From assembly GCF_014696435.1 (NCBI RefSeq), contig NZ_JACJQG010000008.1:1-64000 (forward strand): 64,000 nucleotides of DNA, read 5' to 3'. Every line of letters begins with the position of its first letter. Position 1 is the stretch's first letter. The notes under the pieces are model-generated. The model saw nothing but the letters and a program-made list of their open reading frames with translations, was not told the origin of the DNA and searched no databases. The position numbers and the translations under genes are program-made. This DNA comes from Calothrix anomala FACHB-343 (GTDB taxonomy: Bacteria > Cyanobacteriota > Cyanobacteriia > Cyanobacteriales > Nostocaceae). Shown in pieces: positions 45,743 through 53,586 of the stretch.

Positions 45743-47071
45743 TTACAAACTAAATTCTGCTGCATTATCCTCATGTAAAGTTGCATCTTTACCTACAGCA
45801 GTAGGCTTAAATGTAGAGCCATGAATTAATTCTGTAAATGCTATTTGTGGATTGTGATGCAAAATATTTAATACGCTGATAAAATCCCTAACAATCTCTC
45901 CCGGTGTGAGTAATGCATCTGCACCTAAACGATTGACAATTTCTTTGACAAATGCATTTAAATCTCGATTCGTTAAAGTTTTTTCATAACCAAAATTTAC
46001 AGCATGAATTTCGCTTATCCGTTGCAGTAATGCCAGTATTTCATCTTGGCTTAGAGGGTTGAGTCTAATTACCGGGCCTGAATATTCTTGAACGCCTGCT
46101 TGAGTAACAAAGCGGCTTTCTTTGGTGCGTCTGCGCCAAGCTTGATCTGCAAATAAGCCTCGATTTGGGTCTTCTAAAAACTTTGTAGTTCCACCAATCA
46201 AAATACCTAAATGTTCGGCTTTACACTGCATGGTATCGTTAAACATTGCCAGCAGTCTATTATAATTTTTCTCTCTGGTAACTGTTGTGGATATTTGATA
46301 TAAATGTACGGATTCATCCAATAAAATTAACAGACCTTTATAGCCAATTTCGGCAACAAATTTCGCCCATAATTTGATGTAATCATACCAACTATCATCA
46401 TCAATGATGACACGCACCCCTAAAGCAGCTTTAGCTTCAATTTTGGTGGTAAATTCGCCGCGTAACCAACGCATAGCGGCGTTTTTTAAGGCATCATCAT
46501 CTAAGCGGTAACCACGCCAATAGGCAATAATGACGCTACCAAAATCAAAACCGTGAACTAAATCTTCAATATACTGAACTACTTCTCTAATTTTGGCTTC
46601 TACTTGGTCATCAAAACCTTCATCATTAGGGCGTAATCCACTTTCTTTGGCTACTTCTTGTTGGATTTTATTAATCCATCCTTCCAAAATGGAAACTAAT
46701 GCACCACCATCAGGACGAGTTTTGGTAGCAAGACGACTCATCAATTCACGATAGCTTGCTAAACCTTCGTTATTGCTTCCTGCTAGACGACGTTCTGAGG
46801 ATAAATCAGCATCAGCGACAACAAAACCTTGCTCCATTGCGCGGTTGCGAATTAGTTGGAGGATGAAGCTTTTACCGGAACCATAATTACCAATGATGAA
46901 CCGAAATGCTGATACCCCTTCTGCAATATCATCGAGATTCTGTAATAGGCTTTTTAGTTCTAGTTCCCGACCCACTGCTATGTGTTCAACTCCTAGTCTG
47001 GGTACTACTCCGGCACTAAGGGAATTAATTAAAGCAGTGGATATTTTTTTCGAGATTTTGAGCTTTGCCAT
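45743..47071 (-). CDS. BREX-type P-loop ATPase (BrxD/DUF2791 family)
   Basis: A 442-aa ATPase. Walker A is FIIGNYGSGKSFIL near residue 60, followed by the family's VVADADLSSERRL segment. Walker B is LLILLDESVHLY near 255, and ILIGGTTKFLEDPNRGLF holds a sensor-like region. This fits the DUF2791 ATP-binding family that includes BrxC/BrxD. In BREX loci such ATPases work with PglX, PglZ and helicases; none of these is here. The same family also occurs next to TerB-domain proteins in predicted stress and defence islands, and the gene just upstream has a TerB_C-like tail. ATP-driven remodelling of an unknown target is inferred. Confidence 0.75.
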   Translation of the reverse strand: MAKLKISKKISTALINSLSAGVVPRLGVEHIAVGRELELKSLLQNLDDIAEGVSAFRFIIGNYGSGKSFILQLIRNRAMEQGFVVADADLSSERRLAGSNNEGLASYRELMSRLATKTRPDGGALVSILEGWINKIQQEVAKESGLRPNDEGFDDQVEAKIREVVQYIEDLVHGFDFGSVIIAYWRGYRLDDDALKNAAMRWLRGEFTTKIEAKAALGVRVIIDDDSWYDYIKLWAKFVAEIGYKGLLILLDESVHLYQISTTVTREKNYNRLLAMFNDTMQCKAEHLGILIGGTTKFLEDPNRGLFADQAWRRRTKESRFVTQAGVQEYSGPVIRLNPLSQDEILALLQRISEIHAVNFGYEKTLTNRDLNAFVKEIVNRLGADALLTPGEIVRDFISVLNILHHNPQIAFTELIHGSTFKPTAVGKDATLHEDNAAEFSL

Positions 47072-47276
47072 GTAGTTGATCTCACCTGATTTTGAACGCA
47101 GAGGCTAACAGCTTGCAAGTTAATTCAGGTATATTCTATACCTATTAAGTAATTTTACAACGGTATGAATGATTTGATTAATTATAGCAATTGGCTATGA
47201 GTTAAGATAATTAACTTGTTCGCAACTGTCAAGAATGCAGAAGACTCAAAGAAAATAATAAATTTTGCGGCTTGAT

Positions 47277-48617
47277 TTATGGTTGTGAAGGATAATTTTG
47301 ATAAAGAGCGAGCATTTTCTTGACGTTAATTATATGTTCGTGATAAATTTCTGGATTTTCTGCTCTTGGATCGATGATTAATTCGCCTAAAGTATCATCG
47401 GCTTTATCATTAATTGCATCAATTAACAGATTAGGCATGGTAATATTTGCTTCGGCTATCTGTTTAATGGTATCGCGAGAATTTTCTTGTTCTAAAATAG
47501 CTTTTAATACGGCAATTTCATAATCTGGTAGTATCTGGAAAAAATGCATCCATTCTTCTGGTAATTCCTCAGATGTATTTGATGCAATATCTACAAATGT
47601 TATGGGTTCAATTAGTTCTTCAAAAGGAAATACTTCAGGAAGATTTTCTTGGGTATCTTCATGTATTTTATCTGGTAATATTTCTGGGTTAAGGGTTTCA
47701 ATTTGTTGGAGTAAATCCCAAACATGGCTTTGTAATAGGTCGCGTTCTTGTTGTAAGAGTAAAATTTGCCCTTGTAGGCGATTTAGTTCTGCTTGCTGTT
47801 CAATTATTTGAGTTTGGAAATCACTTAAGTTAGATTCTATATCTTCTCTGTTATTTGTTGTACTTAGGAGTAGTTGATTTTTCTGGCTAATCTCAAGCTC
47901 TAAATTTTGCACTTGCATTCGGAGTTCGTAAATTTTTTCTTCTATTTGTGGTTTTAGTCTACCTAATAAGGTGACATTATTTTCAATTTCGGCTTTTTCT
48001 TCTTGGAGTTCGAGAATTTGAGTTTGTAATTGATTTATTTCTGAGCGATATACATTACAATTCAACTCTAAACGTCGTTTCTCAGAAGTCAGTGTCGAAA
48101 ATGATGTATTTACCTCGGCTTTATTTTTATCTAAGTTATGAATTTCTGTTTTTAGGGCATTAATTTCATTTTCTAACTGTTTTTTCTGCCCAGCAAAGGT
48201 ACTAAGTTCTCTATGGATACTATCTCTTTGATTGCGGCATTCTGTAACTTGAGTTTGCAGTTTTTGAAAGTCGTTATATAATGCTAGGCGATGCTCTTCA
48301 ATTTGGCTAATTTCTCTGGCAATGCGTGATTTTAATCCTTCTAGTTCTTTAATCCGTTTGCGCAGGGAACTTAAGACAAACATTTCATAACTTTTGCGCC
48401 GTCTATCTACACAAAAGGCGGCTGAATATGTAGCAATTAAAGTAATGATGCCTGTAACGAAAGCTTTAGTATAATCCCAGTTAGGGACAAGACTAAGACC
48501 AAAACTTACACTAAAGGCAACTATTCCTAGAAACAAGCGATTACTTACTATTGCTGATTGCATATTGCTTACTTTTAGCCTAGTTAAGTTGTCTAAATCA
48601 GTATTTCTTACGGTCAT
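47277..48617 (-). CDS. Membrane coiled-coil protein with TerB_C-like C-terminus
   Basis: A 446-aa protein. Two membrane helices lie at about 20-60 (LFLGIVAFSVSFGLSLV, AFVTGIITLIATYSAAF). A long coiled coil follows at about 80-300 (repeats of leucine/glutamine heptads), then an acidic linker. The last 95 residues match the TerB_C pattern: a helix with YEIAVLKAILEQ, then IKQIAEANITMPNLLIDAINDKADDTLGELII. TerB_C domains go with tellurite-resistance-type and BREX-like ATPase genes. It precedes the BrxD-type gene by 205 bp on the same strand. The TerB_C assignment is by eye and needs a profile search. Confidence 0.55.
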   Translation of the reverse strand: MTVRNTDLDNLTRLKVSNMQSAIVSNRLFLGIVAFSVSFGLSLVPNWDYTKAFVTGIITLIATYSAAFCVDRRRKSYEMFVLSSLRKRIKELEGLKSRIAREISQIEEHRLALYNDFQKLQTQVTECRNQRDSIHRELSTFAGQKKQLENEINALKTEIHNLDKNKAEVNTSFSTLTSEKRRLELNCNVYRSEINQLQTQILELQEEKAEIENNVTLLGRLKPQIEEKIYELRMQVQNLELEISQKNQLLLSTTNNREDIESNLSDFQTQIIEQQAELNRLQGQILLLQQERDLLQSHVWDLLQQIETLNPEILPDKIHEDTQENLPEVFPFEELIEPITFVDIASNTSEELPEEWMHFFQILPDYEIAVLKAILEQENSRDTIKQIAEANITMPNLLIDAINDKADDTLGELIIDPRAENPEIYHEHIINVKKMLALYQNYPSQP

Positions 48618-48733
48618 TAACTCTCACTTTGTTTGTTTAAAGTCTGAGGTTGTGATTTGTCATTTGTCATTTGTCAGGGGTTTAAGTGTATTTGGGTTGC
48701 ATAATTTAGTTTGGTTTATTGATACGTAATTAT

Positions 48734-50098
48734 TTATTCTGGTATAGATGTATGTTTTTTATTGCCGAATACTGATAAATCGGCTTGGAGAAAATCTACA
48801 AATTGCCTTGCTGTACGCCCTGAGCGACCATTATGACGAGTTGCCCATTGTAATGCTTGATACTCTAAATCTGCTTGACTAATATCAATTTCTGCTTGTG
48901 CTGCTAAATGCCGGACAATTTGTAAATAAGTTTTTTGATCTGCTCCTTCAAAGGTTAAGGTTAAACCAAAGCGATCGCTAAAAGATAGCTTTTCTTGCAT
49001 GGTATCCCAAACATGAATTTCTTCTTTGTCTTTAGGATTCGGCCTGTCTGCGTAAAACTCGCGGATTAAGTGGCGGCGATTAGAAGTAGCATAAACAACC
49101 ACATTTTGGGGTTTTGCGGTTAAATTCCCTTCTAAAACTACTTTGAGGGCTTTAAAGGCATCGTCATCTTCTTCAAAGGAAAGGTCATCTACAAAAATAA
49201 TAAATTTCTGGGGGACTCCGCGCAATTGTTCAACAATTTTGGGTAAGTCTTGTAATTCTGATTTTGTCACTTCTACTAAGCGCAGGTTGCGGTGACTATA
49301 CTCATTCAGCAAAGCTTTGACTAAAGAAGATTTACCAGAACCGCGACTACCGTAAAGTAAGACATGAAGGGCAGTCTTACCTGATAATAAAAACTCTGTA
49401 TTTTTTAATAAGCTGTCTCGCTGCATTTCATACCCCGCCAATATATCAAGCTTAATTGGATCGGAATGTTGAATGCCGATAAATTGCCCATTTTGCCAGC
49501 GTAAAGCGTGGTACTGTGCAAATATACCCGTGCCAAATTGTTGATAATAAGCGGCTAAATCTTCTACAGTATCAGCCCAATTCTCTGTATGTTGTAGGGA
49601 GTTCATCACTTGAGATTTCAGGCTTGTTTCTGATTCTAGTTTATCTTGCTCTCTGTACCAGACAATTGGTGAAACTGGTAAATGGGCTGCGTTTTGTACT
49701 AACTCACTTAAGGCTGCGGTACTACATTCATACAAACTCTGCAACACTTGTAAATCATGTTGGACGGCGGCGATTAAAGCCTTGGGGATGTTTGCAAATT
49801 CTTCTGTTTGCGCCAGCTTGGTAAAGGGATTTTCTGTGATGAGAATTTGATGAATTAGGTAGTCTTCCCAATTTTGATTTTTTGTAGCTAAGGCGTGAAA
49901 GTAATTGCCGTAGGCTTGCAGGCATCCTCTGCCATCAGCATCAGTGTATCGTATAGCTTGCAACAAATCTAGAAAGGCTATCCCCACTTCGCTTTGCAGA
50001 ACTGACTGGTAAAGTAAAAGTGATGCAGCTTGGCGCTGGAGGAACTGGATTTTGGCATAGGATGAGGTGCTAACCGTAGACATCGCTTGATTATCCAT
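48734..50098 (-). CDS. DUF815 AAA-type ATPase
   Basis: A protein of about 454 aa whose C-terminal half is DUF815. Walker A is LLYGSRGSGKSSLVKALL near 250, Walker B is FIIFVDDLSFEEDD near 305, and VVYATSNRRHLIREF, SDRFGLTLTF and a helical lid follow. The N-terminal 200 residues are helical and unassigned. The family's task is not known. I start at ATG 50098; a TTG precedes it directly. Gap to the TerB_C-like gene is 116 bp, with GTCATTTGTCATTT repeat words in it, so a three-gene operon is possible but not proven. Confidence 0.85.
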   Translation of the reverse strand: MDNQAMSTVSTSSYAKIQFLQRQAASLLLYQSVLQSEVGIAFLDLLQAIRYTDADGRGCLQAYGNYFHALATKNQNWEDYLIHQILITENPFTKLAQTEEFANIPKALIAAVQHDLQVLQSLYECSTAALSELVQNAAHLPVSPIVWYREQDKLESETSLKSQVMNSLQHTENWADTVEDLAAYYQQFGTGIFAQYHALRWQNGQFIGIQHSDPIKLDILAGYEMQRDSLLKNTEFLLSGKTALHVLLYGSRGSGKSSLVKALLNEYSHRNLRLVEVTKSELQDLPKIVEQLRGVPQKFIIFVDDLSFEEDDDAFKALKVVLEGNLTAKPQNVVVYATSNRRHLIREFYADRPNPKDKEEIHVWDTMQEKLSFSDRFGLTLTFEGADQKTYLQIVRHLAAQAEIDISQADLEYQALQWATRHNGRSGRTARQFVDFLQADLSVFGNKKHTSIPE

Positions 50099-50185
50099 CA
50101 ATCAATTAGGTGATGAGCTTCCAAAGCTATGGTAAATTGTCCGGTGACCTTTGCTGCAAAGTCAAAATCTACATAGGTTTTAACA

Positions 50186-50488
50186 ATGACATTAGGTATA
50201 TTTGCCGCTTTTGTCTATGGTACTTTGGCGTTGATTGGTGGCATTATGGGCTATGTTCAAGCTCAGAGTAAGGTTTCACTGATTAGCGGTAGTATTAGCG
50301 GTTTATTGATAGTTATTGCGGCTGTTATGCAATTAAATGGTCAGTTTTGGGGTTTATTGCTGGCTACTGTGGTAACGGCTGCTTTAGTGGTTTTCTTTTG
50401 CTTGCGGCTGGCTAAAACACGCAAATTCATGCCATCAGGATTAATGGCTAGTTTGGGTATGGTGGCGTTGGTATTGATGATTAAATAG
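50186..50488 (+). CDS. TMEM14-family small membrane protein
   Basis: A 100-aa protein made of four hydrophobic helices (ITAFVYGTLALIGG-like start, SGSISGLLIVIAAV, LLATVVTAALVVFF, GLMASLGMVALVLMI). It matches the TMEM14 family, whose plant relatives are plastid envelope fatty-acid transporters; the bacterial role is unproved. It is divergent from the DUF815 gene with an 87-bp spacer. The spacer 50489-50680 downstream starts with GGGCATTGGGCAT repeats. Confidence 0.88.
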   Translation: MTLGIFAAFVYGTLALIGGIMGYVQAQSKVSLISGSISGLLIVIAAVMQLNGQFWGLLLATVVTAALVVFFCLRLAKTRKFMPSGLMASLGMVALVLMIK

Positions 50489-50680
50489 GGCATGGGGCAT
50501 TGGGCATGGGGCATTGGGCATTGTTTTTAGGGTGTGTACATGAGGTGAGGTAATTTTATAGTACATATATATTACCGTAAAGATGCGCAAATTTTTGGTG
50601 ATGTCTTTGGCAAACTGAAGGGGGGTGCGGAAATTTACGCTTTTTTATGGGTTATGGAAGTTATGAGGATGGGGAAACTT

Positions 50681-50899
50681 TAAGGGCGGGGAAACCCACC
50701 TGTGTCAACTTAACGTAAAACCCTTATCCTAACTGGCTCCCATGCTCTGCGTGGGAGCGATGATCTGTGGGCTGCCGCCTCAATTTATCAGCTTCCGAGG
50801 CGGAGCCTCGCAATACGCATTTCCAGCCGGAGGCTGGAAACGAGATAGAGAAAGGTTTTGAGCTTAAGTTTACACCAATGGGGGAAACCCCGCCCCTAC
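50681..50899. repeat. Mosaic palindrome-chain element (copy D)
   Basis: Long imperfect inverted ends: GGGCGGGGAAACCC with GTGTCAACTTAACGT on the left; GCTTAAGTTTACACCA with GGGGAAACCCCGCCCC on the right. Inside are hairpins GCTCCCATGCTCTGCGTGGGAGC in two arms, CGAGGCGGAGCCTCG and TCCAGCCGGAGGCTGGA. The GTGTCAAnTTAA end is shared with copies B and C, although the inner hairpins differ. Confidence 0.75.
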
Positions 50900-50972
50900 G
50901 GTGGGGGATTTAAGGTGATATAAAATACTTGATGGAAAATATCGAATTGGTAAAAGTTGGGATGTTATTTTG

Positions 50973-51347
50973 TTAATTCCAACCGAGGACTTGACTGATT
51001 TGATTGGCTAGTTGTAGGGGGCGGAAGGGTTTAGCAAAGATGGCGGCGACTTCTAAGTTGGCAAAAATTTCGGGTTCGGATTCCTGAAATTTGGCGGTCA
51101 CTAAAATTACTGGTATATGACTGGTGGCTGGATTTGTCTTGAGTTGTTGTAGGGTTGTGCGTCCATCCATATCGGGCATCATCATATCCAGCAAAATGAC
51201 TTCTGGTTGATGTATTAGGGCTTGAGTTAAAGCTTCTTTACCAGATGCGGCGGTGAATATGTTCCATTCGGCACTTAATTCTATCCCTAATGTAGCGATC
51301 GCTCTTACATCTTCTTCATCATCCACAATCAAAATTTTTCGACTCAT
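50973..51347 (-). CDS. Single-domain response regulator
   Basis: A 124-aa CheY-like receiver with no output domain. The acidic pair is in VDDEEDV (D9/D10), the phospho-Asp is in LLDMMMPDMDG, and the Lys is in FAKPFRP. It would accept phosphate from a kinase and act by protein contact. It lies 111 bp downstream of a REC-PAS-kinase gene on the same strand, which is its probable partner. Confidence 0.93.
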   Translation of the reverse strand: MSRKILIVDDEEDVRAIATLGIELSAEWNIFTAASGKEALTQALIHQPEVILLDMMMPDMDGRTTLQQLKTNPATSHIPVILVTAKFQESEPEIFANLEVAAIFAKPFRPLQLANQISQVLGWN

Positions 51348-51434
51348 GTTAAAAACCTGGCATTTATGTCAAATTCAAGCGATTGTAGCAATCAATCGGG
51401 GAAAAGTCGGGGAGATGGGGGACAAATGACAATT

Positions 51435-51462
51435 GTACAGACGCGATGAATCGCGTCTCTAC
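51435..51462. repeat. ACAGACGCGATGAATCGCGTCTCT palindrome
   Basis: Arms GTACAGACGCGAT and ATCGCGTCTCTAC surround GA. It overlaps the last codon of the kinase gene at 51459, so the element supplies part of the gene's 3' end (the minus-strand stop TAG). Confidence 0.75.
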
Positions 51463-52994
51463 TGACTCATAACTATTGGTAGACGAATGTAAAAGGTGCT
51501 ACCTTCTCCTAGAATGCTTTCTGCCCAAATTTTGCCGTCATGTTGCTGTATGATGTTGCGACAAATGGCTAGTCCTAAACCTGTACCGCCTTTTTTACGC
51601 GAGTCTGAGGCGTCTACTTGCTGGAAGCGTTCAAAGATTGTTTGTAATTGGCTTTCGGGAATTCCTCTACCTCGATCCTGAACGCTTATTAGCAGAGATG
51701 GGAATTTCTGATTTAGGCTTTTAACATAAATTAAATTATCTTTTTGCAGTTCTGCATTTAGCCAAATAGTATCGCCAGGTTCGGAAAATTTAATCGCATT
51801 ACTTAGTAAATTGGTGAGGGTTTGTAGCAATCTATCAGGGTCGGCATTAAGTTCTATATTTAACGGATTAACAATTATTTGAATTTGCGATTTTTCTGCC
51901 ATTGCTTGCATGGCTTCTGTCGCTTGTACCATTAATTCGGCGGCGTTACAATTAACTTTGTTCATAAAGACTTTACCCGATTTCATCCGTTCTAAATCGA
52001 GAATGTCGTTAACTAAACGAATGAGTCTTTCTGTGTTATTACTGGCAATAGTTAAAACTTTCTTTCCTTGATTGTTTAAAGTTCCTAGTTGATCCGCTCC
52101 TAAGATATCTAATGCACCCATAATTGAGGTGAGGGGTGTACGTAATTCGTGACTGACTAAAGAAATAAATTCGTTTTCTAAACGTTTACGTTCGGTAATA
52201 TCATTGGCAATGATTAAGGCACATTCTACACCTGCTAAATCAATTAATTCTATGGATAATAAAATAATTTTTGTTTCTGAGTATTTGGTAAAAAATTCAA
52301 ATTCTTGATTGTATAAAGAACCTGTTTGCGGCAACATTTGGATTGTTTGTGTCAGCGATTCGGCTGCGTTTCCTAAATGCAGTTCATCGGCGGTATGTCC
52401 AATTACTTCCTCTAAACTGTAACCGCTCATTGTCAAGAAGCAGGGATTAACATCGATAAAACGCCCTTCTTGAATTGTAGCGATCGCAATTGGATTGGGG
52501 CTAGAACGAAATGCTTTGCTAAATTTCTCTTCTGCTTGTTGGCGTTCTTTGATTTCCTGCTGTAATTTGGCGTTTTGCTGTTGTAGCTGGGTTTGCAGTT
52601 GGCGAATGGTGAGATGATTTTGAATTCTCGCTAATACTTCTTCTACCTGAAACGGTTTGGTTATATAGTCTACTCCGCCAACCGCAAAGGCTTTGACTTT
52701 ATCGAGTACATCCCCTAAAGCGCTAATAAAAATTACGGGAATTTCACGGGTGAGGGGATTTGTCTTGAGTTGTTGACATACTTCATAACCGTTCATTTCT
52801 GGCATATTCACATCCAGCAAAATTAAGTCTGGGGGTGCGGCAGCGGCTCCTCGTAATCCAGTTGTGCCTTTAGTTACACTGCGAACTTTGTAACCCTGGG
52901 CAGTCAGCATACTGGATAGGAGATTGAGATTTTCTGGCGTGTCATCGATTACCAGGATATCTGCTTTGGGAGATTTGGCTGGCTGGTTAGTCAT
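51459..52994 (-). CDS. REC-PAS-histidine kinase
   Basis: About 511 aa in the order REC (10-125; LLDVNMPEMNG), short coiled coil (125-165), PAS (165-280; FIDVNPCFLTMSGYSLEEVIG), HisKA (His in LVSHELRTP near 300) and HATPase (395-510; NAIKFSEPG, DRGRGI, GTGLGLAIC). All catalytic boxes are intact. An N-terminal receiver in front of a kinase suggests control by another kinase. I start at ATG 52994 (MTNQPAKSP). The 17 codons before it (MPNAQCPMPHAPCPY) are translated intergenic repeat. The next gene downstream is a single-domain receiver. Confidence 0.92.
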   Translation of the reverse strand: MTNQPAKSPKADILVIDDTPENLNLLSSMLTAQGYKVRSVTKGTTGLRGAAAAPPDLILLDVNMPEMNGYEVCQQLKTNPLTREIPVIFISALGDVLDKVKAFAVGGVDYITKPFQVEEVLARIQNHLTIRQLQTQLQQQNAKLQQEIKERQQAEEKFSKAFRSSPNPIAIATIQEGRFIDVNPCFLTMSGYSLEEVIGHTADELHLGNAAESLTQTIQMLPQTGSLYNQEFEFFTKYSETKIILLSIELIDLAGVECALIIANDITERKRLENEFISLVSHELRTPLTSIMGALDILGADQLGTLNNQGKKVLTIASNNTERLIRLVNDILDLERMKSGKVFMNKVNCNAAELMVQATEAMQAMAEKSQIQIIVNPLNIELNADPDRLLQTLTNLLSNAIKFSEPGDTIWLNAELQKDNLIYVKSLNQKFPSLLISVQDRGRGIPESQLQTIFERFQQVDASDSRKKGGTGLGLAICRNIIQQHDGKIWAESILGEGSTFYIRLPIVMSQ

Positions 52995-53228
52995 GGGGGA
53001 ATAGGGGCATGGGGCATGGGGCATTGGGCATTGGGCATTGGGCATGGGATTATACTATTTTTCTCAATCTCGGCTACAGATAATTATCCTCCTGCCCCCT
53101 GCTATCTATATATATGCTCCTGAATCTCCCCTAGTTTTACCCGATTGTTCTTTACTCTACAAAGTAACCTGACAAAAGTGTGTTTTAGAAAACAGCGTAT
53201 TACTAGAGTTTGTAGGAAGGATAATCAG

Positions 53229-53498
53229 ATGCTACCCACAAAAACTCACCTTCTGCCGGCTATTATTACTCTCAGCGTTATTGGGTATTTTGTGTGGCCG
53301 ATGTCTGCTTTCCAATTGAGAGTTAGCCGTGATACCAATCACATGTTTAATCAGCAGATTGATGCTGTAGATGTGAGAAATCGGGTAGAAGTGGAAAATG
53401 TGGATTGTCAAGTACCAATTAATCGGGCGAGTAAAAGGGCTATGAGCCAGGTTTTTACGATAGACAAGTCCCAAATTCTGCGACTTCTCAGAAAGTGA
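53229..53498 (+). CDS. Small secreted or membrane-anchored protein, unknown
   Basis: An 89-aa protein with one hydrophobic segment near the N-terminus (LLPAIITLSVIGYFVW), which could be a signal peptide or anchor, then a mostly polar C-terminal domain of about 60 residues with one Cys. I recognise no family. The start is ATG 53229, backed by AGGAAGG about 8 nt upstream. A longer in-frame ORF from 53145 has no ribosome site. It sits alone on the plus strand between two kinase genes of the other strand. Confidence 0.55.
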   Translation: MLPTKTHLLPAIITLSVIGYFVWPMSAFQLRVSRDTNHMFNQQIDAVDVRNRVEVENVDCQVPINRASKRAMSQVFTIDKSQILRLLRK

Positions 53499-53541
53499 GG
53501 AGTTTTCCCTGTGTGGGAGTTCCCCTAAAGCGAGATCCAGG

Positions 53542-53586
53542 GTAGAGACGCGATGAATCTTTAGACGCGATGAATCGCGTCTCTAC
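53542..53586. repeat. GTAGAGACGCGAT palindrome overlapping a gene end
   Basis: Arms GTAGAGACGCGAT and ATCGCGTCTCTAC enclose 19 bp, which include a partial further copy of the arm. The right end overlaps the TAG stop of the large kinase gene at 53583. Confidence 0.75.

Noticed and set aside
45743-50098. Complete BREX locus
   Set aside because: Only a BrxD/DUF2791-type ATPase is present; no PglX methylase, PglZ phosphatase, BrxL or BREX helicase.
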